Shown here in pieces: positions 1-8,540 of a stretch of 64,000 bases of DNA. Source of the DNA: Paenibacillus_D tarimensis_A (GTDB lineage: Bacteria > Bacillota > Bacilli > Paenibacillales > Paenibacillaceae). The stretch lies in NCBI GenBank assembly GCA_041281825.1, contig CP166298.1, positions 620,001-684,000 of the forward strand. Direction: 5' to 3'. Both the position numbers and the translations under genes were made by a program. Below the pieces are notes generated by a model that was given only the letters and a program-made list of their open reading frames with translations, was not told the DNA's origin and did not search any database. How positions within the stretch are numbered: the stretch's first letter is position 1; each line of letters starts with the position of its first letter.

Positions 1-240
1 AAGACTTTAAATCATAAGTTGAATTATCAAAAGTTGCTACCAAATCTATACGCATCTTTGTTAATGTTATTCGTCGTTTTTCTGTTAAATAATATTCTCA
101 GAATAAATATATTCATAGGTATAGGTATAGGTATTTTCGTATGGTTCGTTGTTTTAATACTGAATAACACATATCGGATCGAGCTATTGAATGCCATAAG
201 TAAAAGTGAAAAGCGAAGAGGAGAAGTAACTAATGCCTAA
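1..240 (+). CDS. Polysaccharide flippase (Wzx-like), C-terminal fragment
   Basis: The reading frame is open to the left window edge, so this is the end of a longer gene. About 79 residues are visible. They contain two strongly hydrophobic segments (roughly residues 17-35 and 36-56 of the fragment) followed by a short charged tail. That is how Wzx/MATE-type oligosaccharide flippases end, and it fits the exopolysaccharide genes downstream, but the fragment has no diagnostic motif. An internal TTG at 19 could be misread as a start. The stop overlaps the next start (233) by 8 bases, which indicates translational coupling. The hydrophobicity and the overlap are seen; the function is inferred from context. 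Confidence 0.5.
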   Translation, partial: KTLNHKLNYQKLLPNLYASLLMLFVVFLLNNILRINIFIGIGIGIFVWFVVLILNNTYRIELLNAISKSEKRRGEVTNA

Positions 241-1357
241 CAGAATATTTGCATTACATGGTGGTTGCTTTACAGAGAATTTCGGTGATGAATTATTACT
301 AGCAATACACTCTAAATGGGTTAAGGAGATTATTAATGGTGATGTTGTATTACCGTATGCCATAAATATCTATGATCAAGAGGTTAATGCAATAAAATTA
401 AAGGGGATTGGCGCTTTAAAAGCTGCTGAGAAACTAATTTATAGCGGTGGCGGTTATTTGGGTGAACCAAATCATGATCAAATTAACTGGGGTTACAGTT
501 TTTTCAAGCGAAAACACTTTGTGCCGGCTGAATATTTTAAGCTTACAAAAAAACCGTATGCGATAATTGGTGCAGGGGCAGGACCACTTACAAATAAATT
601 CACTCGTAAAGAAGTAATTAGAATGTGTAAGAATGCAGAAATAACAGCTGTAAGAGATGAAGAATCAAAGAAATTTCTATGTGAGTATGGAGTTCCATCA
701 GAAAAAATTCATGTAACTGCTGATCTAGTCTTAAGCTTGGGATTGGAAGATTTAGATGCGTTAAAAAAATCTAAAGCAAAGGCATTTTTGAATAATGTAG
801 AAGGTAAGAAATTAATCGGAATTCATTTAGCTGTAAGCAGTGAAAATCCTAACTATGGAGAGAATGCACAAATAATTCAATCAAGTATTGTTAGATTCTT
901 TAATAACAATCCCGACTTTATTCCCGTCCTGATTGCAGATAAACGTAATTCAAGTGAACAAAATCAAGTAATTGAGGAGTTAAGTAAAGAATTTGTTCAT
1001 AAATATATAGTATATAAGCATTCTGATATATGGCTAACATGTGCAATCCTTAGTCAATTAGATGCCGTATTGACAACAAAATTGCATGTAGGGATTACAG
1101 CATATAGTTTAGGTACAAAAGCATTCAGTGTTGCTGCACATCAAAAGACATTACGTTTTTATAAACAGATTGAACAAAATGAGAATTGTTTACCATTAGA
1201 AGAAATACGAAGTGAGAATGTGTTCTTGGATCATTTCCAACGTTTTTTAACATCCAATATTCAAACTGAAGATCATCATATTAATATTCGAAACAAGAAT
1301 AAGGAAAAAGCATTGATTAATAAAAAGTTAACACATGATTTCATTGTCAACTATTAA
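233..1357 (+). CDS. Polysaccharide pyruvyl transferase family protein
   Basis: This 374-residue cytoplasmic enzyme should transfer pyruvate from phosphoenolpyruvate as a ketal onto a sugar of the growing polysaccharide (PF04230, CsaB/WcaK type). Seen in the sequence: an N-terminal glycine-rich strand with HGG and FGDE (about residues 9-20), GGGYLG near 80, the GAGAGPL segment near 120, VRDEES near 147 and TTKLHVGI near 280. These are the conserved blocks of the family, and the length is normal. The start follows GAAGAGGAGAAG by 6 bases and overlaps the end of the flippase fragment. It belongs to the exopolysaccharide operon. The acceptor sugar cannot be told from sequence. Confidence 0.85.
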   Translation: MPNRIFALHGGCFTENFGDELLLAIHSKWVKEIINGDVVLPYAINIYDQEVNAIKLKGIGALKAAEKLIYSGGGYLGEPNHDQINWGYSFFKRKHFVPAEYFKLTKKPYAIIGAGAGPLTNKFTRKEVIRMCKNAEITAVRDEESKKFLCEYGVPSEKIHVTADLVLSLGLEDLDALKKSKAKAFLNNVEGKKLIGIHLAVSSENPNYGENAQIIQSSIVRFFNNNPDFIPVLIADKRNSSEQNQVIEELSKEFVHKYIVYKHSDIWLTCAILSQLDAVLTTKLHVGITAYSLGTKAFSVAAHQKTLRFYKQIEQNENCLPLEEIRSENVFLDHFQRFLTSNIQTEDHHINIRNKNKEKALINKKLTHDFIVNY

Positions 1358-1378
1358 TATGATACCGGCGGTGTGTGA

Positions 1379-2314
1379 ATGGAGAAAATAATAATAGTTA
1401 TTGTTACGGATGACCGTTATGTTCAACATCTTGGAGTTATGCTTACTTCATTGTTTGAGAATAAGAAAACATCAAATCCAATTGAGTTCAATATTATTAG
1501 TAATGGACTTATTTCGGAAAACGAAGAAAAACTAACTCGACTTCTTTGCAAATACAATGCTTTTTATAAGTTTATAAATGTTGACGATGCCCAATATAAA
1601 CATCTATCTGTAAAAAACCATATGAGTCACGCAGCGTATTACAAAATATCCATTCCAGAATTATGCTATCAATATGATAAAGTTCTATTCTTGGATTGTG
1701 ATCTTGTTGTAAAGGCGGATATTACAGAACTTTGGAATGTTGACTTAGGACAAAAACATCTGGCAGCTGTCGAAAATCCTGAATTTGATAGGTATGAACA
1801 GCTGAAAATTCCAATTGGGTCAAAAACGTTCAACTCAGGGGTAATGCTTATTAATTTAGCTGCATGGAGAGTAAATGATATCCCTAAAAAAGTACTTGAG
1901 TTTCTTCACAATAATTCACATAAAACTGCTCTGCATGATCAAGATGGATTCAATGCTGTGATGTATGATAAGTGGCTACCTCTTAGAGCAAAGTGGAATC
2001 AGCAAACCAAGTTTTTTGAAATTCATTATTCAAGCACTGATTTTAATGAATCAGAATTTAAAGAAGCACTACATAACCCAGCTATAATCCATTATACTAC
2101 TGCATCAAAACCGTGGCATTATGTAAATTCGCATCCCTTTAAAAAGGATTATTATGATTACTTATTTCTAACTGATTGGAAAACATTTAGACCAAAAGAT
2201 AAAAGTATTAAGAATATAATAAAAAAGTTTGTAATGAGACTTTTACCGAACAAGATTTTAAAATTTGTAAGAAGAACTAGAATGATCCGTAGAAATAATC
2301 TGATATATAAATAA
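1379..2314 (+). CDS. Glycosyltransferase family 8 protein
   Basis: A 311-residue GT-A fold, retaining glycosyltransferase of family GT8 (LgtC/GspA/glycogenin type). The metal-binding DxD motif is visible as LDCDLVV near residue 108. It is followed by the family blocks FNSGVMLINL near 150 and HDQDGFNAV near 187, and a late HY segment precedes the basic C-terminal tail. That tail (KKFVMRLLPNKILKFVRRTRM) is amphipathic and probably holds the enzyme at the membrane. The ribosome-binding site is weak (GGCGGTGTG). The gene is 21 bases after the pyruvyl transferase and is the last one before the structured intergenic RNA. The donor is probably UDP-glucose or UDP-galactose, by family only. Confidence 0.85.
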   Translation: MEKIIIVIVTDDRYVQHLGVMLTSLFENKKTSNPIEFNIISNGLISENEEKLTRLLCKYNAFYKFINVDDAQYKHLSVKNHMSHAAYYKISIPELCYQYDKVLFLDCDLVVKADITELWNVDLGQKHLAAVENPEFDRYEQLKIPIGSKTFNSGVMLINLAAWRVNDIPKKVLEFLHNNSHKTALHDQDGFNAVMYDKWLPLRAKWNQQTKFFEIHYSSTDFNESEFKEALHNPAIIHYTTASKPWHYVNSHPFKKDYYDYLFLTDWKTFRPKDKSIKNIIKKFVMRLLPNKILKFVRRTRMIRRNNLIYK

Positions 2315-2375
2315 CTTTTGTAACAAAATAAATCTACCCTGCTTGAAATTATCCCGGAAGGAATAAAGAAATAAT

Positions 2376-2500
2376 AAGGGGGTAGGCCTTGGCCGGAATT
2401 AGTCTAACTTTATGACTGGGTAAAGGTCAGATGCTGTTCCTGCGTAATGAGCTGACTGTGAACGCAATATAGATACGTTCCGAAATCGTATCATTCGGTG
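2376..2500 (+). ncRNA. Structured intergenic leader, probable EAR (epsC) antitermination RNA
   Basis: This 194-base gap inside an AT-rich exopolysaccharide operon holds a compact GC-richer block. Complementary pieces seen: AGTC 2401-2404 with GACT 2414-2417; GTCAG 2426-2430 with CTGAC 2452-2456, interleaved with TGCGT 2441-2445 and ACGCA 2462-2466 (pseudoknot order); GATACG 2472-2477 with CGTATC 2487-2492, interleaved with CCGAA 2480-2484 and TTCGG 2494-2498 (a second pseudoknot order). Bacillales exopolysaccharide operons carry the eps-associated RNA (EAR, epsC RNA), a pseudoknotted element that lets RNA polymerase read through terminators. Position, size and pseudoknot fit; identity rests on my recall of the family and not on an alignment. 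Confidence 0.65.
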
Positions 2501-2508
2501 GTGCTAAA

Positions 2509-3855
2509 ATGGTTAATTATTTGCAATCTCATCGTAATTTAGTTCTAACAATGTTTTTATGTATAGCAATTGTATTTTGTGGGATCTATCCAGTACTGGG
2601 TATAGCAATAATTGCAACGTGTACTCTGCCAGTTCTTATTAAACCAAAGTCATATCTGTTCATCTCTCTGTTTTTATCGCCAATTTATATAGGATATGGA
2701 ATTTCGAAATACATGAGGCAGATTGACTTCGGTACTCTTGATAATATCATAAAGTGCGGGTTCTTATTTGTTCTCGGATTTTTTATGGTTTTGAGTGGCG
2801 AGAAATTGAGAAAAGATATTGTTTTTCCGTTTTATGCGAATATAGCTGTGCTTTGTAGCATAATTTACGCCATTCCCATTTTTTCGGCAGTTTCAGTAAG
2901 TGATTCGTTTTATTTTTTGAAATTAATTATTCCAGTTTTACTATTTATGATCACAGTTAAATTCTATGATGAATTAGACTGGGAAAAGGTTCAAAAGTGG
3001 TTTGTAGTCCTTTTGATTGCGCACTTTATTGTATCTATTCCGCAGTTCCTTTCAGAAAATGCTGCATATGACATCGCGAGAGCAAGCGGTTTAACGCCAA
3101 GCAGAAACACGTTTTCGATGTTCATGGTTATGATGTTTAACTTCTTATTTGTGATAGTAGCACTTAGGAACAAACGTAAGCTAACGATCAAGGACTTTCT
3201 TTTGCTAGCCATGATCTCGATGTTGGAATTTGTAAGTTTTTCCCGAGGTGCATGGGCAGTTTTTGTGGCAACTGCGGTTATCTTCTTTATATGGCAAAGG
3301 AGATATTTACTGCTGGTAACAGTATCCGCCCTAGGCTCAGGACTTGCTTATCTATACTGGGAAAAAATCCAATTACGTATTAATGTATTTGGCTACGGGA
3401 CAGAGGAACACCGAAATAAAATAACCACAATGCTTATCGAAAAAGGAAACGAATCTCCTCTTTTCGGGCATGGATTTGGATGGGCACAAGAATTTATGAT
3501 AATGAATGATATTGGTCTAATACAGCCTCACAATGACTATGTAAGATTTTTTGTAGATATGGGTTACGTTGGTCTTTCATTTGTCTTATTACCATTCGCA
3601 TTGATCTTTTTTAGAATGGTATATCTAATAGTTAAATCTAAAGAACAGAGCGTCAGAACAGTTTCTTTCATAACATTGCTATCAATTTTACAGGTCGGAG
3701 CATTCATGTACGTTTATAATGTTTACGATATGTTTTATGCAACAATATCCTTTGTTTGGTTTTTTGCTGCTGTGTCAGAGATGGAATATAGAAAGAAAAA
3801 GTTATTTAAAACAAAGAAAGTCGTTCAAGGAACTAAAGAAATTAGGGTTGGTTAA
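2509..3855 (+). CDS. O-antigen ligase/polymerase (Wzy-like) membrane protein
   Basis: A 448-residue integral membrane protein with about ten hydrophobic segments and one larger loop between about residues 290 and 350. That loop holds HRNKITTMLI, FGHGFGWAQ and PHNDYVRFFVDMG, a typical Wzy_C/O-antigen ligase pattern in which the PHN(D/x) histidine is conserved. It is expected to join repeat units flipped by Wzx on the outer face of the membrane. The start ATG follows GGTGGTG by 5 bases. The gene lies directly downstream of the structured RNA element. Polymerase and ligase versions cannot be separated by sequence; polymerase is favoured by the Gram-positive exopolysaccharide context. Confidence 0.8.
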   Translation: MVNYLQSHRNLVLTMFLCIAIVFCGIYPVLGIAIIATCTLPVLIKPKSYLFISLFLSPIYIGYGISKYMRQIDFGTLDNIIKCGFLFVLGFFMVLSGEKLRKDIVFPFYANIAVLCSIIYAIPIFSAVSVSDSFYFLKLIIPVLLFMITVKFYDELDWEKVQKWFVVLLIAHFIVSIPQFLSENAAYDIARASGLTPSRNTFSMFMVMMFNFLFVIVALRNKRKLTIKDFLLLAMISMLEFVSFSRGAWAVFVATAVIFFIWQRRYLLLVTVSALGSGLAYLYWEKIQLRINVFGYGTEEHRNKITTMLIEKGNESPLFGHGFGWAQEFMIMNDIGLIQPHNDYVRFFVDMGYVGLSFVLLPFALIFFRMVYLIVKSKEQSVRTVSFITLLSILQVGAFMYVYNVYDMFYATISFVWFFAAVSEMEYRKKKLFKTKKVVQGTKEIRVG

Positions 3856-3953
3856 TGTCTGACATCCTATTTCGTAAATCCTGGGCTAGGATTGATTTGA
3901 AAAGGGGAAAATGAACGGTAAAAAATTAATATAATAAATAAATGGAGTAAATT

Positions 3954-5117
3954 ATGAGTGGACACATACTGTACATTAGAAATTTCGCAAATAAAGTAAA
4001 TCCATCAGCATATAATTTACAGGAAATTGGATTTGGTAAAGCTCTAGTACGTATTGGTTATAATTGTGATATAGTTTACTTCAATGATGAAAACAATACC
4101 ACTACTGAAGTCGTGTACCAGGTTGGAGATACAGAGCTTAGAATTATCTGGATGAAGGGTATCAAGTTCTTGAGTAATAGTATATATATACAGTTATTAA
4201 ATTCAAATTATTTGAATAAGTACGACTTTATCATAACTACCGAATATAATCAGATAATGACTTATTTGTTAACTCTAAAGTACCCAAATAATTTAGTTTT
4301 GTATCATGGCCCCTACAAAGATAATAATAATTTACTGATTAGAAAAATATATGATACGTTTTTCCTTCCGAGATTGATAAAAAAAATAAAATATATTTTC
4401 GTTAAGTCTGACATGGCTAAGGAGTATCTTTTGAGAAAAGGGTTTTATAATGCTGAACCAATAGGTGTAGGCTTGGATTGTGAGACCTTGGGGAATGGGC
4501 AGAATAAAGACATTGAAATTGACTATAAACTAAGGATAATAAGAAATAAAAAAGTCCTACTCTATATTGGAGTACTTGAAGATCGAAGGAATATAATCTT
4601 CCTTTTAAAAATATTCAAGCGACTTTTAGAAACCGATCCAGATCTTTATCTTATTATTGTAGGCGATGGTAAGACTGAAGATACAAGTCGATATTGGGAA
4701 TACGTTTATGATCATAATATTAAGAATAATATCGTTCATTTTTCGAAGATAGAACAGAAGAATCTATGGCAGATCTATGAAGTCAGCGATCTTATGATCT
4801 TTCCTACACAGTACGATATTTTTGGTATGGTGTTGTTGGAGAGTATTTTTTTTCAAGTTCCTGTTGTAACTTCTGTTAATGGTGGATCATCAACATTATT
4901 TGAAAATAAAGAAAATGGGATCGTTATTGATCATTTCAATGAGGACACGTGGGTAGATGAAGTCAATAATTTATTACAGGATACTTCTAAATTAGAAAGA
5001 ATAAAACATCAACTATACTCCAATATAAACAATATAACTTGGGATCACATTGCTGATAAAGCTTTAAGAAAATTAATGAAGGATGATGTTTTTGAAAAGA
5101 GCGCTGCTAGTTCATAA
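3954..5117 (+). CDS. Glycosyltransferase family 4 protein
   Basis: A 387-residue GT-B fold glycosyltransferase. The C-terminal nucleotide-sugar domain shows LLYIGVLEDRRN (about 200), LIIVGDG (about 237) and the GT4 EX7E-type block FPTQYDIFGMVLLES (about 285-299), followed by VPVVTSVNGG. The N-terminal acceptor half is divergent and ends its strand region with YHGPY and a VKSDMAKEYL helix. The start ATG lies 7 bases after GGAG. The 3' end overlaps the next GT4 gene by 35 bases, so translation is probably coupled. It adds one sugar during repeat-unit assembly on the inner face of the membrane; donor and acceptor are unknown. Confidence 0.85.
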   Translation: MSGHILYIRNFANKVNPSAYNLQEIGFGKALVRIGYNCDIVYFNDENNTTTEVVYQVGDTELRIIWMKGIKFLSNSIYIQLLNSNYLNKYDFIITTEYNQIMTYLLTLKYPNNLVLYHGPYKDNNNLLIRKIYDTFFLPRLIKKIKYIFVKSDMAKEYLLRKGFYNAEPIGVGLDCETLGNGQNKDIEIDYKLRIIRNKKVLLYIGVLEDRRNIIFLLKIFKRLLETDPDLYLIIVGDGKTEDTSRYWEYVYDHNIKNNIVHFSKIEQKNLWQIYEVSDLMIFPTQYDIFGMVLLESIFFQVPVVTSVNGGSSTLFENKENGIVIDHFNEDTWVDEVNNLLQDTSKLERIKHQLYSNINNITWDHIADKALRKLMKDDVFEKSAASS

Positions 5118-6315
5118 TTATTATCAGCAAAGTGGTGGAGAAGATAAGGTTGTATCACAAGAACTGAAACTGCTCCGGACAAAAGGATTAGACGCACAAT
5201 TATATTCGGTACATAATGATAGAATAAAGACAACTGGTTTTTACGGCAAAGCCAAAATTGCAATTGATTCCACTTGGTCAATTGGAGAATATAATAAATT
5301 AAAGAAAAAATTAATGGACATGAAGCCAGATGTGGTTCATGTCCATAATTTTTTTCCACTGCTTTCGCCATCAATTTATTATGCATGCAAAAATCAAAAT
5401 ATACCGGTTGTTCAAACGCTGCACAACTATCGACTAATTTGTCCAGCAGCGACATTTATGAGAAACAATGAAATATGTGAAAAATGTCTAGATGGTTCAT
5501 TAATCCATTCTATCAAGCATGGTTGTTATAGGGATTCGAAATTTCACACGTTGCCAGTAGCTGCTATGATCAAATTAAATAGAGTTTTGGGGACGTGGGT
5601 CAATAAAGTCGATCAGTACATCGCTCTCACAGAATTTGCAAAAAGAAAATTTGTGGAAAGCGGAATTCCAGAAGATCGCATTTCAGTAAAGCCAAATTTT
5701 ATATCTCAAGGTTACAGTACCGAGAGTTATCCATCATCAAATAGTGAGCACGTGTTGTTCGTAGGGCGTATTTCAGTAGAGAAAGGCGTCGAGAACCTAC
5801 TACAAGCATGGAAACAAGTAGATAATAAAAATGGTATGAAATTATTAATTATCGGTGATGGGACAGAAAAGGAAGCTTTGTCAGAGAAATACATCTCAAA
5901 AGATGTAGAATTTTTGGGCAACCAAAGTTCTGACGTTGTGCTTAGTTACATGAAAAGCGCTAAGTATCTGATCGTACCATCGATTTGGTATGAAGGGTTC
6001 CCTATGACAATAGTTGAATCATACTCGATGGGAACACCGGTAATATGCAGTAAGTTAGGGTCATTACAAGAGGTGGTCCGTGATGGAGAAACAGGTTTTC
6101 ATTTTAAGCATGATGACATAAAAGATATCAGTAAGGTTATCTCTAATGCAATAATTAGAAGCGATTATGAGAAACTAAGAAAAAATGTGTTGAGTGTATT
6201 TCATAAACACTACTCAGAGGACGTTAACTACAGTATACTATATAACATTTATCAAAAGGTTATTAAGTACGAGGAGGATCATTATGTATCATCTGCCAAA
6301 ACATCCGTCCGGTAA
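5083..6315 (+). CDS. Glycosyltransferase family 4 protein
   Basis: A 410-residue GT4 enzyme. The N-terminal half has the acceptor-domain features ALLVHNYYQQSGGEDKV and HVHNFFPLLSP, a cysteine-containing insert (CEKCLDG) and GCYRDS, common in GT4 enzymes of polysaccharide loci. The C-terminal half shows VLFVGRISVEKGVENLL, LLIIGDG and the EX7E block YEGFPMTIVES. Length is typical. The tandem ATGs at 5083 and 5086 lie after AATGAAGG, inside the preceding gene. The last 32 bases overlap the next gene, which starts at 6284. Function is sugar transfer in exopolysaccharide repeat assembly; specificity is unknown. Confidence 0.88.
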   Translation: MMFLKRALLVHNYYQQSGGEDKVVSQELKLLRTKGLDAQLYSVHNDRIKTTGFYGKAKIAIDSTWSIGEYNKLKKKLMDMKPDVVHVHNFFPLLSPSIYYACKNQNIPVVQTLHNYRLICPAATFMRNNEICEKCLDGSLIHSIKHGCYRDSKFHTLPVAAMIKLNRVLGTWVNKVDQYIALTEFAKRKFVESGIPEDRISVKPNFISQGYSTESYPSSNSEHVLFVGRISVEKGVENLLQAWKQVDNKNGMKLLIIGDGTEKEALSEKYISKDVEFLGNQSSDVVLSYMKSAKYLIVPSIWYEGFPMTIVESYSMGTPVICSKLGSLQEVVRDGETGFHFKHDDIKDISKVISNAIIRSDYEKLRKNVLSVFHKHYSEDVNYSILYNIYQKVIKYEEDHYVSSAKTSVR

Positions 6316-7093
6316 AATAGTTAGTTCAAATATAACAGCGTTAAATTTAAATGAGACGGTCTTTGAAATTGAACGTTGGATTTCATTTAAAAAAAACAAT
6401 TATGTATGTGTGTGTAATACTCACTCAATTGTCACTGCTAGTAATGATCCATATTTTAATGAAGTGCTGAATAACGCTGGGATTTGTACACCGGATGGTA
6501 TGCCTTTGGTCTGGGCATTAAGAATGTATGGCTTTAAAGGTCAAGATCGTGTTGATGGGCCGAATTTAATGCTTAAATTATGCGAATTATCCTCAAAGAA
6601 CGGCTATAGAATTTATTTGTATGGTGGGACCCAGCAAACATTGGATCAATTATATAACCAAATAAAGAGTCAAAATTCAAGTATCAAGATTGTAGGAAGA
6701 TATTCTCCACCATTTCGAAAGCTTACTGATAATGAAGAGAATGAAATTATACAGAAGATCAATGCTTCTAATGCTGATTTAATATTTGTAAGTTTGGGCT
6801 GCCCAAAACAGGAAGTATGGATGTATAACAATAGAAACAAAGTAAATGGAATTATGTTAGGAGTAGGTGCTGCATTTGATTTTATTACGGGTAATATTAA
6901 ACGGCCTCCAATCATTATTCAAAAATTTGGCCTTGAGTGGTTTTATCGATTAATAAGTGAGCCAAAAAGATTATGGAAACGGTATGCATACAACAATCCT
7001 ATGTATGTTTACCGTTTTTTTAAAACATATAGGATAAATAAAGAGATAACACGAAATACAAATGACTCTTTAAAAAGACGCCTGTCTAGTTAG
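6284..7093 (+). CDS. WecG/TagA/CpsF family glycosyltransferase
   Basis: A 269-residue GT26 enzyme of the TagA/WecG/CpsF family, which adds N-acetylmannosamine-type or related sugars to a lipid-linked acceptor at the membrane. Family blocks are clear: TPDGMPLVWALR with RVDGPNLM (about residues 65-90), FVSLGCPKQEVWM (about 168), GVGAAFDFITGNIKRPP (about 190) and the C-terminal GLEWFYRLISEPKRLWKRY. I chose the ATG at 6284 over the longer frame because GAGGAGG lies 7 bases upstream and the family normally starts close to this point. It overlaps the preceding GT4 gene by 32 bases. In this operon it probably makes an early linkage of the repeat unit. Confidence 0.85.
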   Translation: MYHLPKHPSGKIVSSNITALNLNETVFEIERWISFKKNNYVCVCNTHSIVTASNDPYFNEVLNNAGICTPDGMPLVWALRMYGFKGQDRVDGPNLMLKLCELSSKNGYRIYLYGGTQQTLDQLYNQIKSQNSSIKIVGRYSPPFRKLTDNEENEIIQKINASNADLIFVSLGCPKQEVWMYNNRNKVNGIMLGVGAAFDFITGNIKRPPIIIQKFGLEWFYRLISEPKRLWKRYAYNNPMYVYRFFKTYRINKEITRNTNDSLKRRLSS

Positions 7094-7110
7094 TAATGGG
7101 AGGGTTGGAG

Positions 7111-8499
7111 ATGAAAATAATTCTGTTATCCGGTGGTTCCGGTAAAAGGTTATGGCCTCTATCAAATGATGCTAGGTCAAAGCAGTTTCTTAAAGTGCTG
7201 GTGAACGAAAAAAAAGACCTGGTATCAATGGTTCAAAGAGTTTGGGATCAAATATCAAAATGTGGTATGCAACAGTCAAGTTATATTGCAACCAGTAAAA
7301 CTCAAGTGGAAATGATGCAAAGTCAAATTGGTACTGATGTTCCTCTTATTATAGAGCCGGACAGACGAGATACGTTTCCTGCAATTGCGTTAGCAGCTAC
7401 CTATCTATACTCTGTAAAAAGTGTAAGTTTGAATGAGGTAGTGGCAATATTGCCAGTTGATCCATATGTGGAAAATCATTTTTTTGAAACGGTTAAACAA
7501 CTGGAAAATATAATAAATACGTCAAATGCTGATTTAGCGTTGATTGGAGTTCAACCAACATATCCTTCGTCGAAATATGGCTATATAATACCAAGAGATA
7601 CTAACGGTAAAACAATTACATATTCTAATGTAAGTCATTTTCATGAGAAGCCAAGTGAATTGCTAGCGACGGAATTAATTCAAAAAGGAGCATTATGGAA
7701 CTGTGGGGTATTTTCTTTTAAGCTAAGTTACTTTATAAAAATATTAGAAGACAAAGGTTATCCAATACAATATGAGGAACTTGTTAGGCAGTATCATCTA
7801 TTACCAAAAATAAGCTTTGATTATGAAGTTCTTGAGAAATCATCCAATATAGTAGTATTTCCATACGATGGATACTGGAAAGATTTGGGCACATGGAACA
7901 CATTAACAGAAGAAATGAAGAATCAGCAAATAGGTAAAGGCAAGATTAGCGACGATTGTATAAACACTCACTTAATTAATGAGACAAATATACCGGTTTC
8001 AATATTGGGATTATCAAACGTTGTAGTTGCAGTTAGTCCGGACGGAGTACTCGTTTCAGATAAAAGTGCGAGTCCGAGAATAAAGGAATTCATTGACTAT
8101 GGTCAAGGACCAATGTACGAAGAGAGGCATTGGGGATGGATCAAAATTCTTGATGACCAAAAATATGAAGATGGTCGATGTGTCTTGACAAAACGAATTT
8201 GTATCAAAGAAGGTAAAAGCATCAGTTATCGAATGCATCTTAACCGTGAGGAGGTTTGGACTCTTGTAAAAGGAAAGGGCGAGTTTGTACAGAATGGCAA
8301 TTTAATGAGGGTTGAAGCGGGAAATGTTCTTCATATTCCCAATAAATCACTACATAGCATCAAAGCATTAACCGAGCTAGAAATAATAGTTGTCCACACG
8401 GGAGATCATCAGAGGTCTGATCAAATGGTTGAATTGTACAGAACATGGTCTGAGATTGAAGAGCATTGTATGAAAATTCATGGAAAGGTCATGAGTTAA
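7111..8499 (+). CDS. manC: Mannose-1-phosphate guanylyltransferase with C-terminal cupin
   Basis: A 462-residue enzyme making GDP-mannose from mannose 1-phosphate and GTP. The N-terminal nucleotidyltransferase domain starts with ILLSGGSGKRLWPLS, continues with EPDRRDTFPAIALAA (about 78-92), HFHEKP, ALWNCGVFSFK and YWKDLGTWNTL. The C-terminal third is a cupin (RWGWIKI-like opening here as HWGWIKI, then EVWTLVKGKGEF and VLHIPNKSLHSI), which in bifunctional relatives is mannose-6-phosphate isomerase. Whether the isomerase is active is not clear. The ATG at 7111 is preferred over 7096 because GGGAGGGTTGGAG precedes it. It supplies a precursor for the exopolysaccharide, so mannose or a derivative is likely in the polymer. 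Confidence 0.88.
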   Translation: MKIILLSGGSGKRLWPLSNDARSKQFLKVLVNEKKDLVSMVQRVWDQISKCGMQQSSYIATSKTQVEMMQSQIGTDVPLIIEPDRRDTFPAIALAATYLYSVKSVSLNEVVAILPVDPYVENHFFETVKQLENIINTSNADLALIGVQPTYPSSKYGYIIPRDTNGKTITYSNVSHFHEKPSELLATELIQKGALWNCGVFSFKLSYFIKILEDKGYPIQYEELVRQYHLLPKISFDYEVLEKSSNIVVFPYDGYWKDLGTWNTLTEEMKNQQIGKGKISDDCINTHLINETNIPVSILGLSNVVVAVSPDGVLVSDKSASPRIKEFIDYGQGPMYEERHWGWIKILDDQKYEDGRCVLTKRICIKEGKSISYRMHLNREEVWTLVKGKGEFVQNGNLMRVEAGNVLHIPNKSLHSIKALTELEIIVVHTGDHQRSDQMVELYRTWSEIEEHCMKIHGKVMS

Positions 8500-8540
8500 A
8501 CATAATATCATTTAGATGATATATAAGGAGTGAATATCAC

